From: Epiperipatus broadwayi
Taxonomy: Eukaryota; Onychophora; Udeonychophora; Euonychophora; Peripatidae
NCBI GenBank assembly: GCA_028023455.1
Contig: JAQFVV010006294.1
Location: 3,809,001-3,873,000 of the forward strand
Length of the DNA stretch: 64,000 bases
Direction of reading: 5' to 3'
Positions within the stretch are counted from its first letter, which is position 1. Every line of letters begins with the position of its first letter. The notes under the pieces are model-generated. The model was not told the origin of the DNA. It did not search any database and worked only from the letters and a program-made list of their open reading frames with translations. The position numbers and the translations under genes are program-made. This document shows, piece after piece, positions 36,101 to 46,320 of the stretch.

Positions 36101-39100
36101 GAATTTTAATTGAAAAAATCTATTTGTTAATAAATAAAACCATGGTTGTGAAAGAATTTTAGTAAAATATTGTTGTTTTGGCTAGTACACCCGGGTCTTG
36201 TTTTATGTGGATTTATTTAATGCGATTTAAGTTATGTGATTCATGTTTCTTCTTAATATCTTTGTATGTGGTTTTCTTTTATGCGATAAAAATTATTAAA
36301 TCAGAAGTCGAGCTCCGATAATGTGCTATATTAAATATTATAAATTTCGCGCACTCATGTCATATTTAAAGTAATAGCGCATTATTGGAGTTTGACTTCC
36401 ATCTAATAATTTCAATATTTCCAGCGCTTTATAATAGTACTGTAATAGATTTTATGCAATAAAGAAGTTCATAATTCACTTAAAATCAGAATTTCCCCAT
36501 TTTATATACACACATTAAATTTTACAAGACTATAATGTAAATCTGTTCAAACGTTATAGATGAAAAATACTATGTATGTCGTTGTTTTTGCATTTTAAAT
36601 CATGTTCTATTTTTGCTTTTTATAAAAAGAGTACGTAATCAGTTAATCATTTAGTATCCGCAAATTTATTTTTAAAAGATAACAGCGGTGGGCACAATTA
36701 AAATCTGATTTTTAATTGTAATTAACAATTTAAAAATTACGTAACGTGATCTGAAATTAAGGTGATGTGAAACAATGAAATTTGATTTTTAAACGGAATT
36801 GAAAATTAAAAAATTAAAGACAAAAATAAGAATTTAATTGTTAGTTTTAATTAAATTTTGCCCAATAGTGGTGAGTCGGTATCTTTTTATTATCATAAGT
36901 CTAAGTTCTTATTTTTATTTTAAACTTTTAGTTTACTTTAACGGGGAGAGAAAAAAACACCCAAGAAAATGAATTGCTTTGGAAACAAAAATTTCAATTT
37001 TAGATCGAAACGGGAAGGATCAACAGCAATTGGAAAACATTTTAGTTGTATTTCCTCTTGACTTCATTTAAGGAGAAGCTACAGTACTTCACATCACATC
37101 ACGACGAATCTAATGTCTCAAATAGTGAAAATAATTAAAATACCATACACGTATGAAAAAAATATAAATTACGCCTAAAAATATATTGTTTTGAATAAAA
37201 TTAAATACTGTGGTTAATAAAAAAAGTTTGCCTTGTATCAATTTTTTTCAAATTTGAAATTTTTTACTAGTTATATTTTATTTTATGCGAATTTTAAAAT
37301 AATTTTACGTTGTTGCTTTGCTTTTATGCGATTTTTGGAAAATTACAGTATGTATCCCCCATTTTTCAAGATAAGTTAAGTCTATTTTTGTGCGATTTCT
37401 TTTGTGCGCATTTTCTGAGGAACCTATCTACCACATAAAACGAGACCCAGGTGTATTATAATGTTATATAAATTTTTATTTTATATATAGCATTTTCAAG
37501 CAGTATCGATCCAATCCAGGATAAATGTCTCTCCAAGTTCAATCCATTTTCTCTGATCTCTAACCTCTTTTCTCCACACCACACCATCACACTTTCTTGT
37601 TTCACTCATCCATCTCACATGGGATCTCTTTCTGGGTCTTTTATAATCTTAAAATCCAGTTTAAGATTTCAACTTTCCATCTATTATCATCTCTTCTAGC
37701 AACATGTCCAGCCCAAATCCACTTCAGTCTAACATGCATCTCTCTCCATACTTCTTTGAGTGGTCTGAAGTCTAAGTATTGCTCTTTTGTTAGGTGTCCA
37801 AGTCTCAGATCCATAAGTAAAAACTGGAAAAATACTTTTATTAAAAATCTTCATTTTCAAACACAAGGCATGTAGTTATTTCTACCAAAAGTACTCCAAC
37901 TACGTTTAATTCTATGATTAATCTCATTCATTGTTTCCCTCTGTAGTAATAATCTGACCAAGGTATTTGTAGTTGTTAACTTCTTCTAACTCATCATTAT
38001 CAATCTTTATTTTCTTCTTTGGAGAAAATCTATTGAACATTATTTTAATCTTTTTAACATTTATCTTTAATCCTACTTTCTTATTTTGATCTGATAACTC
38101 TTACAACATTTCCTAAAGCTCTAAAACGTTATTTGCAAAAACAACTATATCATCTGCAAAATCTAGTTGACTTAAATAATCTCCATTTACTTTTATTCTT
38201 CCCATTTTAATCCACAAAACACTTCTTGCAAAACTGCTATAAAACGTTTTGGAGATATGGAGTCACCCTGTCATACACCCTTCTCAGTGTTAATTTTTTT
38301 AGTATCATTATGTAATCTAACTGTTGCAATTTTATAAATATTCTTCAGGATACATTATCCTGGCTCTACACCTTGATGATCTAATGCTTTAATCACTGAA
38401 GAAATACTTATAGAATCAAATGCCTTTTCATAATCTACAAATCCAAAACATAATGGCAACTCATATTCATGGGTCCTTTCTATAACTTCTCTCAATACTT
38501 GGATATGATCCACTATATTAAAACAACTTCTAGATCCAGCTTGTTCTTTTGGTTTGTTAAAATCCAAGATTCACTGTAACGAGTTGTAATTATTTTGGTA
38601 AAAATTTTGTATAGAATCAATAAGACTGATAGGTCTGTAATTTATATAGGTACATTTTTTAATCAGACATTTCATCACCTTAAGAGAATTCCAAGCTTCA
38701 GTAATGTAACAGTTCTGAAGATCCAAATTAGCAATTTTTGTATTTAATAGCTACTAAAATTCATTACGTATAATATATTCTTCTAAGGAATGAACATCAA
38801 TTTTTTGTGAATATGATTGGAATAATATCTGTTTTTTAATGAAACTATAATTTTAATCTTGAAACATACTAATCTGGATCTATCCAACAATTTGTGCTTG
38901 CAAGTGCTCATGCAATGTAAGTTTCTCTTGTATTCTGATTCTTAGCTATAATATAATTTATTAAATGTCATTGTTTTAAGTATGCTGCATCTGTATCCCT
39001 TTAGAGCAGTTTTTCTGTCTAAACAAAGTATTTGTGATAGTTAGCCCAGGTGTTGTACATAAATTCAATAATAACAAACCATTTTAATTTATAGTACTGG

Positions 39101-41874
39101 TACCATTATTTCCAACAACTTTTGGCCAAAGTCTATCTTCAAGAAAAAAAAAGATTTTTTAATGGTATTGTTGTAATAATGTCATCCAACAAGAAATAAA
39201 GGTTTACTTTTTCTGAATCTAAGATTGGAGTATAGGCAGTAATAAAATGAGCCCAAGTCCCATTGTGCAAAGTGAATTTTAACAATATTAGCCTATCAGT
39301 GATACAATGGGGAATTCCGACAATAGAAAATAGTACGTTAGACTTTACAGCAAATCCAACATTAAATAGTCTCCTTTCACTGACTGACCTCTTTTCCAAT
39401 AAAGCTTGCATGGTAGTATATTAAACTTCCTTTCTCTAAAAGACAAGTTTCACTAACAGCACCTACATTGACCTTAAATCTTGACAGCTCTTTGGCACTA
39501 GTGCAGCCTTCTTTAATTTCACATATTTTATGTACCAATATTTTAAAAAAAATTACATTTATAATACTTATTTTAATACTACCACTACTTCTTGCTTTAC
39601 CATTACTACAGATATTACTATTATTATTCTTATTATTGCTTTTGCTAAAATGAATAATCCACCAGGCACAATAACTTACCCAGACCAAGTGAGGCAGGCC
39701 ATTTTTAGACCAGGACTGCCTAAACAAACAATCTTTGCTGGCTGAAACTCCAGTCTCACTGAAATCCAATTCAAAATTGATTCATTAGTAATCATATTGC
39801 CTCGAACAAAGATCACAACTAAAAACTGCCAGCCTATGGAAACTGTTTTCTTAATTGTTAAAAGCTAAAACTATTAAAAAAAAAAAAAAAAAAATAGAAA
39901 AGAAAAGAAAAATTGAGTCAGAAATACTGTGCATGTAGTTAAAGAATGGAAATGTTGCACAAACATACAATCCCGTTGTCACTGTTAGTATAAAATGCCT
40001 GATGGCACGGGGGATTTACGATGATCGGGTCCTACAATAACTTAAGTGCCTAAAGAAGGACAAAAGGAGATAGAAAAGATTGTTTGTTTTGGAAAGAGTA
40101 CCTAGGCTTTAATGAACCAAAATCCTATCCTACAAGGCAAATTATTAATAATAAAAAAAGAATTAATTTACCAATACAAATTAATCTGTATTAAATAGTA
40201 AATATGAACTTTTTTTCTGTGTCTCTCTATACCATAACCATTAATCAATAAATATTAGAAAGAGGAACATACTGATTTCTATGATAGATATATCTAAAGA
40301 ATATATTGCAAATATGTAATAACTATGAGGGATAAGAAAACTGGATAAATATATTGGTTATAAAAAAAAAAGTCAAATTATGGATGCTGAAAATAAATAT
40401 ATAATAAAAAAACACTTGAGAGTTATATAAATATATATGACTTTCGAAAGAATATATGATAACATTAAAGAATATTATTATTTGGAGCATGGACAGAAAC
40501 TGTGGATACCAAGAAAAGGAAGCAATAATGAGATGAGAATTTGAACTGTAAATGTAGTTTATGATAATAGGGGTAGAATACTAAAAACTTATTCTTGAAA
40601 TGTAATATGTTCAAAAAGAAACATAAATCATAAGGAGAATAGGAACAAAAATCAAAAAAGCAAAAGAGACAGAAATTTTTGGATATTTTTGTTTTAGGCT
40701 GTTATAATGAAATGGGAAATATGAGAATAGGCTGCTGGAAATAACAAACTAGTTTTTATTAAAATATTATATAAGAAAAAGAAATGTGCTAGTCCTGGCA
40801 GAATGATTTGGTGGTTGTAGATTGAAAGAGAAAGTTTAGAAGAGTAGATGGGTTTACATTACAATAAACATAAATTTTCAAGGAAGAAAATGTTTAACCT
40901 GGCTAATAAGAATTCAAGATACAGAAACTTTTGCTTTCATCTAAGAAAAAAACTATTTTACATTACATTAACAATGTAAATAAATTAGCCTTCTGCTTTG
41001 TTCTCTAACTATCAACTGGACACTTTTATTCATTTTATAGTTACTCAAATTCAAGATTTAAAAATTTGGAACATATTACACAGCTATACATTTTTTATAA
41101 ATTGACTAAAGTTCAAAATCTTAAGATATTTAAAATTTTCAAACTTCAACAACATAAATAAGTAAAAAAAAAAACCCCCAGCCTTTGGATATATTCAATG
41201 TTTCATAACAAAAGATGGGCAATTTAGCATCTACTGATTACTTATTGCTTACAAAACTAATGAGCTGAGAGAGATCACAACTATCTAATAAAATATTTTT
41301 ATTTATCAAGCATAGAAAATATTTACCTGAGATGTGGCAAACCCAGGAGGATTCTGAGGTTCGACTGAGGGAGTGAGTTGATTACGATGGTTTAATGGAC
41401 TTCTTTCATAATTACCAATATGCTTGTTCTGCATATCTTGCAACCTCATTTGATTGATCTGATTAAATTCATCCTGAAGCTGTTGGTTACGTAATTGCAA
41501 CTGGTGATTTTCTTCCTTTATTTTTTCAAACTCATTTTGCTGCTGTTCTCTGGCATTACGTTCTGCTTGGAAATCATCACGATATACTTCAACCTACAAA
41601 AATAAAATTACGTATTTAAATTTTCTTTTTTGTAAAAAAAAGAAAATAGTTTATCTGGTAAATTTAAATATACCTGTGCTTGAAGTAAAGGTACAATTTC
41701 AATTTGCTTTCTTATTGCCACATTTTCGGACATTAAAGATTGATTTTCCAAATTTTTATTTGATAGGCTTTCATTAGCAGCCATAAGTTGTGCCATAAGA
41801 TTATCTACTTTTTCTAATAAGCGTTTTTTTTCATGCATCCATTCAATGGAGAAGGAGCTCTCATTTTCTTGTGA
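24072..41874 (-). CDS. NEMO (IKBKG)/optineurin-like ubiquitin-binding adaptor, C-terminal part (three exons)
   Basis: Minus-strand gene with coding exons 41,674-41,874, 41,327-41,593 and 24,072-24,182, totalling 192 codons plus a stop. All junctions are in phase 0 with GT-AG introns of 80 bp and 17,144 bp. The protein is a coiled coil containing the UBAN motif (VEVYRDDFQAERNARE), preceded by VPLLQAQ. This is very close in form to the NEMO and optineurin ubiquitin-binding helix, whose conserved core is DFxAERxARE. A Pro-rich linker leads to a C-terminal zinc finger with the NEMO-type spacing CX2CX12HX3C. Family members bind linear or K63-linked ubiquitin and act in NF-kB signalling or selective autophagy. 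Whether this is the NEMO or the optineurin orthologue cannot be told without the N-terminus, which is not identified here. Confidence 0.88.
24183..27373. other. First part of the 17-kb intron, AT-rich
   Basis: Intronic, mostly homopolymer and TA-rich DNA. The interval 26,590-27,030 is less AT-biased and contains GAACGCGAATTC, TATATACGTGGATG and a GGACTGTTACATTTGGCAC junction that resembles an LTR end plus primer-binding site. It has no partner in the window, so it is not called as an element. Confidence 0.45.
27374..27562. mobile_element. 189-bp foldback (hairpin) element
   Basis: Two inverted arms (27,374-27,446 and 27,489-27,562) can pair over about 73 bp with roughly 85% identity by eye, sharing ATATCCTTATCCCCAGAT. 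A 42-bp loop separates them. Size, lack of coding sequence and hairpin form suit a MITE or small foldback transposon. The family is unknown. Confidence 0.75.
28200..29136 (-). pseudogene. Penelope-like element 1, 3' half (RT palm and thumb)
   Basis: Minus-strand reverse transcriptase of a Penelope-like retroelement, read in several frames. In order: a segment corresponding to KNSxDFVxKI; the first catalytic region DLDFETASLDV; an AMGSPLSPII-like block (here MGLPLSRIIS); and the codons for YVDD at 28,770-28,781, intact in DNA but off frame with the preceding block. A decayed thumb (IPEVAKQLVKTLSKEF) lies near 28,283-28,350. No GIY-YIG domain is identified below this. The element continues at 34,511-34,823 beyond the LINE insertion. 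It is dead through frameshifts. Confidence 0.75.
29128..29136 (+). repeat. Target-site duplication of the LINE (left copy)
   Basis: TCCACTAAC is repeated at 34,511-34,519 directly after the poly-A tail of the LINE. Removing one copy and the LINE joins the two halves of Penelope-like element 1. Confidence 0.9.
29343..30694 (+). pseudogene. LINE ORF1 (nucleic-acid-binding protein), broken
   Basis: The first frame runs 29,343-30,083 (246 codons from MSKNGGSN), rich in Asn, Lys and Ser. An ATG near 29,228 in another frame suggests the original start was farther upstream. After frame changes at about 30,065-30,300 the protein resumes with a CCHC-like knuckle: CNRVGHIAAMC at 30,413-30,445, whose expected first Cys is now Phe, then CVKCNKFDRSNHLC at 30,459-30,500. 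The last frame ends at 30,694. ORF1 proteins of this type coat the LINE RNA. A further open frame (30,657-31,007), rich in Asn and acidic residues, may be a remnant of its C-terminus. Confidence 0.7.
30976..34183 (+). pseudogene. LINE ORF2: endonuclease and reverse transcriptase, frameshifted
   Basis: The start is set at ATG 30,976, directly before SLSILTLNIRGLN, the usual N-terminus of the AP endonuclease. The endonuclease continues with FTETKI (catalytic Glu), GGDLNC near 31,399 and SDHLRVKLVL near 31,603, with a frame change between 31,356 and 31,479 and a stop at 31,665. The reverse transcriptase is open from 31,701 to 33,578 (625 codons). It has motif A IDFRAAFDLV, motif B RGIPPGSPLAALLF and motif C FIDDI, so the catalytic Asp residues are kept. 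A frameshift near 33,573 leads into the C-terminal frame 33,623-34,183, which contains CLLCKSGDETFQHLFEEC. The 3' UTR follows to the poly-A. Confidence 0.88.
34511..34823 (-). pseudogene. Penelope-like element 1, 5' part (RT fingers)
   Basis: The minus-strand frame starts EINKITCVKEDKGNRLVLMD, matching the conserved T.ADKGNxxVxMD block near the start of Penelope reverse transcriptases. A decayed fingers region follows up to the LINE target site. Its downstream half lies at 28,200-29,136. The start at about 34,823 abuts another PLE in the opposite orientation, so this copy is 5'-truncated. Confidence 0.7.
34850..36060 (+). pseudogene. Penelope-like element 2 (RT plus GIY-YIG), 5'-truncated
   Basis: Plus-strand PLE with several frame changes. 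Motif A reads GSLDIENMY at about 34,949-34,975. A YVISPLMYSVYID-like motif B lies near 35,125-35,170. Motif C codons AGGTAT, then TT, then GATGAT at 35,223-35,236 show a one-base loss inside RY-DD. The frame 35,240-35,470 carries the KLKFLDLSID block. The frame 35,515-35,946 has the thumb (TFISLPYKSSISKLI) and a GIY-YIG endonuclease domain: ILYKIPCNCHKMYINQSK, then SGRVKVHKS. The YIG motif is YIN here. It lies head to head with Penelope-like element 1. Confidence 0.8.
36188..37453. mobile_element. Pogo/Tigger-like MITE, copy 1 (1,266 bp)
   Basis: Terminal inverted repeats of about 23 bp (CACCCGGGTCTTGTTTTATG on the left; CACCTGGGTCTCGTTTTATG read inward from the right) are flanked by TA on both sides, the target duplication of the Tc1/mariner superfamily. 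ATGCGATTTT words near the ends recall Tigger termini. There is no transposase frame. A shorter hairpin lies inside (36,290-36,412). This copy has the empty site of the hAT-like element found in copy 2: an intact TAATTAAC at 36,719-36,726. Confidence 0.85.
37490..39790 (-). pseudogene. RTE-like LINE, decayed (endonuclease and RT)
   Basis: Minus strand, about 2.3 kb. In order: endonuclease pieces GAVSETCLLEKGSL (within 39,377-39,769) and ERRLFNVGFAVKSNVL...TAYTPIL (39,139-39,411); a further endonuclease tail near 38,990-39,138 (RLWPKVVGNNG...TITNTLFRQ); and RT motif A EQAGSRSCFNIVDHIQVLR...FVDYEKAFDSI (38,355-38,567). Motif C LDFADDIVVFAN has its FADD at 38,149-38,160. A C-terminal region lies at 37,500-37,900. 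Many stops and frameshifts make it inactive. Clade assignment is by motif style only. Confidence 0.8.
39791..41326. other. Intron remainder, AT-rich
   Basis: Poly-A tracts (39,874-39,892) and AT-rich sequence up to the UBAN exon. Nothing recognised. Confidence 0.5.
41327..41593 (-). CDS. UBAN-motif coiled-coil exon of the NEMO/optineurin-like gene
   Basis: 267 bp, 89 codons, phase 0 at both ends. Acceptor TTTTTGTAG, donor CAG|GTAAAT. It starts VEVYRDDFQAERNAREQ, the ubiquitin-binding UBAN signature. A Gln/Asn-rich coiled coil follows, then a proline-containing linker (SVEPQNPPG) that in NEMO likewise separates the coiled coil from the zinc finger. Confidence 0.92.
41674..41874 (-). CDS. Coiled-coil exon upstream of UBAN
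   Basis: 201 bp, 67 codons, phase 0 at both ends. Acceptor TATTTTTTTAG, donor CAG|GTATAT. It encodes a heptad-like coiled coil (KKRLLEKVDNLMAQL...) ending IEIVPLLQAQ, which continues directly into the UBAN exon. The matching position in human NEMO has the same VPxLxAQ pattern. Confidence 0.9.
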
Positions 41875-42331
41875 CTAAAAAAATAATACAATTTTAATTA
41901 TAACATAATTAATTGTGTAGTACAATTACAGAACAATATTTTATATTATGAATGAGATTAAGTGTCTTCTATTAGTTCATTGTTTAACTAAGATATAATT
42001 TTATATAATAGCCAAATTCTGAAGTGTGAACTATGTCAATACAAGGCTATCAGAAATGATTTTAGGGAATTCATATTCATCAGCTTAGTTAAGTAATGAA
42101 CTAACAGAAGATGCTTAAATACTTTCCTTCATAACAATTTTAATTATTTATAATTATATACACATACAGTATATACATTACACAAATTTACTTTTAGAAG
42201 AGCTAATTTTTTTTCAATTCACTTAATCACAATATAAATAAATGAGTACTAATCATTCTTTATTAGATTAGAAATTATTGCATTACATTTAACCTTAGAT
42301 ATAGATTTTAAATTTAATATAGTTCAAATAC

Positions 42332-42430
42332 ATCTAAACATTCTTTACATGGATGCATAATAATGCCCATCTTTAATATTTCATATTTACATTTCAAACA
42401 TAAAGCAGTTTTGGCATTTTTTCCCAATGA
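42332..42430 (-). CDS. Possible upstream Cys-rich exon of the same gene
   Basis: 99 bp, 33 codons. The acceptor is GGCCGCAG; the donor GAT|GTATTT is weak. In phase 0 it reads ALCLKCKYEIL...MHPCKECLD, with two CX2C pairs and a His, suggestive of a small zinc-binding fold. The phase fits the next exon. Against it: the frame also runs to a stop only 8 codons past the donor, and I know no NEMO or optineurin homologue with such a module at this place. It could be an alternative terminal exon or chance. Confidence 0.35.
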
Positions 42431-44869
42431 CTGCGGCCATATGTTTAAAATAAAAATAAGCAGTTAATTATGTATATAGTATGAAGATAATCTACAACTG
42501 ATGTTCTAATATTTTGTACAAACTTAAAAAAAAATCATATAACTATTTTGGAGTTAGCAGCATTAAAGATGGACCATGATAAAAATATCTTATTTGGAAT
42601 TAAAACAGATCAACTAATGCAAGGTAATAATTTTCAATTTAAAACTATTGCAGTATTAAGATTCAGGTAAGTCAGCCAAAGCAATTAGTAGTATGTAGTA
42701 TAGAGAAATATATTGGGGGTAAAAATCCGAGAATAATATTAAAATGAAAATTCCATTGCAAGTGTATTTAAAGTTTTATATTTGTTTTTTAAAAAGTTGG
42801 AATAAATAGAAAATATCAATTTTTGTGTATTTTTATTAAATTCTTTAAAAGAGTACTTTTAAAATGTTTGAACCAAAAATTTATTATAAATACTTGGTTA
42901 TTAAATCTAGATAAAAAAATTGAGTCTGATAATAAATAGCATCTATAAGATACCTGTCATGGTTATTTCTCATCTATATTTTCTTCTCAATTTAACTGAT
43001 GTATAATACTGTCACAGATATATGATAGTATGATTACCAGTAGTCCACATAAATAGGAAGTCAATAATTTTATCAAATAATGGTGTAGAAACAGAAGTGG
43101 TGCTACTAGTGATTTGTACAAATATAAACAATCCATACTATTTAGATTCAAATACATAATCAATATGAAATCTATATTTTGAGCAGAGAACAATCTAACT
43201 CTTCTAAGACAAATTATTAAAATGTATTCTTCCTGTGGCTGAATAATGTCAGAATCACAAATAGAAAAACAAGTATCATTTGTAATGAAATGATGATACT
43301 GTAAACTCTTAAAGTAAGCAGATAGAAATATGAGACAAAAATTCAATTAGATCAAATGATTTAATTAAAAAAATAAGAATTTTAAATTTCCCAACACCAA
43401 CAATCATAAAAGGAAGCAATTATATGACATCTTATTCTGAAAGGATTACAAGGGACAAAAATAACAATGAAAAAAAAAAAAACTAATTAGAAACAAAGCA
43501 GCTCTGATTTTCTTTTTGTTATTGCCTATTACAAAAATTAAAAATAGCTCATCAGTAAGCATTAAAGTGGTAGATATAAAGTACAGCAATCCAACATATG
43601 TAACACAACACGAATAGAAAAATTACCATCAAAAATTTCACAAATTGTAAAAGCATATTTTGATCTTAAGGTGAAAAACCAGAATTTAAAAGAATCACAC
43701 ATTCAATATATTTTACAATTCTCAAGACAGAAATATTGAGATGATCAAAATAAATAATTGCATAATATATGTCTAGCTACATTACTGTCATTTGCATTTG
43801 GAATATTTAATTGAGAGAAAAAAAGGATCTTCAGTGAGTTTAATAAAACATTTGGCTTATATATAATATAAAAAAGGTCATCAAACTGAAGCCTATGTAG
43901 TTAGAACTCAACTAACATGATAAAAGTCAACATCAAGACCACCAAAAATTGAAGACAATTGTATAAATACCTGTAGTAGAATTGAAAAGAAAGAAAGACC
44001 AAATTTAAGCTTTTAATTTTTGTTTTACTATAATGCTTGTAGAAATTTAGTAAGCTAATGCTATTGAGAAATTTATCATTACACTTTCATTTCTCTAAAA
44101 GCTAATTTTATTAGTGAGAAGGGGAAAAGAATTTGGAGGAGTCAACAAATATATTTGTAGTTCCTTAATAGTGCAAAATATTTGGAATTTGTAACATCTA
44201 AGAAAGCAGAGAGTAAATGTGATTTTATCCCAGAAATTTAAATATTTAAAACTAATAATTGAGATTACAAGTTACTGATTCAAATAGAAACAATTATTTA
44301 GATTGCTTAACTTTCTTCTTAGATGTTCGTTGGTAGAGGTAAATGATTTACAAAAGATGCTAACTTATTGATGATAGTTTAGTCTTCATATTGTCATAAA
44401 AGACTATCATCACCAGATAATTCTGAAATAGAAGTACAGAATGTATTAATAAAAAATTATATTTTGTTTCCAATATCAACAATAACGGTCAAAGTGATAA
44501 AATATAAACAAAAATTGAAAGTATTTAAGATATGAATAAATAAGATTTGAAAAGTCATGCCAGAAGAATCAAGTTTTGACTCTTCTAATGGAGATTAGAG
44601 TTTGTGTTCTAGGTTCCATAGTAGTTCACTATTGTAGATCAAGCAAGAGACTACTGTTGCAACATCATGAGAAAATGAAAGAGTCTTAATTAAAAAGAAA
44701 ATATGGTGTTTTTATCAAAAATATCATATGGTTAGCATTTGTCACAGATATAATTGCAATTTTTTGAATAATGATATGAGAATTGAAATGACAAATTTTA
44801 ATGATATATCTATTTTATCTATTCAGATTTAGACAAAGACATTCAAATTAGTAAAAAAAAAACAAAACA
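42431..44869. other. AT-rich DNA upstream of the recognised exons
   Basis: No exon of the NEMO/optineurin-like gene could be identified here. The 119-codon minus-strand frame at 42,987-43,346 is hydrophobic, lacks splice context and resembles no family. N-terminal exons may lie here unrecognised or beyond the window. Confidence 0.45.
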
Positions 44870-46320
44870 GTTCTTTGTAATTTTAAAAATGTAAAGGCTG
44901 CAGTCCTGATGAAATACCTGGAAAAGTTTTAAAATATAGCTTCAAAAATATTGAAACTTTTTAGAAATGGACACATAAAGTTGTGTTGCATTATCTTAAA
45001 GGATATTTTTAAACATAAAGATAAGATTGCAATAATTATCATGAAATATTATTATTATCCATTATAGCAAAGGTACTTTCAAAGATTTTGGAGAATGAGT
45101 TGCTTCCACTCATAGATAAATAGTTATCAGAGACTCACTGTGGTTTTGGAGAATCAATACACTCTTTAGATATAGTTTTTGATGCCAGGCAAATAGTGTC
45201 ATTACTTTTATTAATTTGGTCAAAGCATTTAATTCAATTAATTTAATAGATCTATGGCATTATTTGCAATTGGTTGATTGTTCATCAAAGTTTATTTGTT
45301 ATATTATACGGCTCCTATGTGATGGAATAAAAGAAAGTATTATTACTACAAGAGGTATTTGAAATGAAACTGGCATTAAATAAGGAAATAAATTTAATCC
45401 AACATTGGTTTTGATTTTATAATAGTGGTCTTTGAAGCTATTTAAAAATAACTTTAAAAAAAAAATGAAGATGAAAATGTGATAAATTTGATGATGGAAT
45501 TTTTAATATAAATTGATCAAAAGCAAAAACTTCATCTACTTGGATTCTGGCTTTACAGTAAATGTTTTTTAATGCAATATATAATGACTTCTGTTTAATA
45601 ACTAATGTTCAAAAAATTCAAGTGATGGTTGTCAATTAAAGAATGTAAGCCAATTTAAATATTTCACTAGTTTTATAAGTTGAAAGGTGGACTGAGATGC
45701 AGTAGATAATCAAATGTGCTGTTGCTGCTTTTAACAAATTAAATATAAAGTATGTCATCATAGGGAAATAACTATTATAACTAAATTAGCTTTATGTAGA
45801 CTTTTTATTTTACTCAATTTATTATATGAAAGCATGACTTGGATACCATATCAATGCAACTGAAAGGCCATTAGAAAAGTTTCATATAAGGATGCTTTAT
45901 AAAATTTTAACAATTCAATGGCAACATCATAAACTATAGAGTTCACTATTGTAAAATCACACCTTTATTGGAGTGGTCATGTAAAATAAATAAAGAATAT
46001 AAAACTTCCTAAAAAGAATATTTTATGGGAACTTGAGTGTAGTTTTTATGGAAAAGGTACACCCAATTTATAATATAAGGATTATTTCAAAGACTTCCAA
46101 AGAAGTGCAATGTTGATTGCTTCACCATGAAAGATATGGTGGAGAATAGAATATATTGGAGAGTTATAAATAAACATGGTCTTGAAGTATTTCAGAAAAA
46201 AAAAAATTTCTGCAAAAGAAGTTAATAAATAGAATGGATTAGCATATTCTGTGTATGGTCATATTTGTGGTTCACAGATTAATGTGAAAACTCATAACAG
46301 AATATATTTCTAGCATAGCA
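44870..46320 (+). pseudogene. Highly decayed LINE (RT and C-terminal part)
   Basis: Fragments of a LINE polyprotein are read in order on the plus strand. KGCSPDEIPGKVLKY (44,895) corresponds to the GPDGIPAEVLK block. LVKAFNSINLIDLWHYLQLV (45,217) corresponds to motif A, with both Asp residues changed to Asn. A KYLG/RL-type connection region follows, then HLYWSGHV...LPKKNILWELE, matching the RWxGHVxRM...LPKxLLYGEL tail, and finally HICGSQINVKTHNR (about 46,260) for the C-terminal Cys/His motif. Stops are frequent. It is much older than the LINE at 29,137. Confidence 0.7.
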
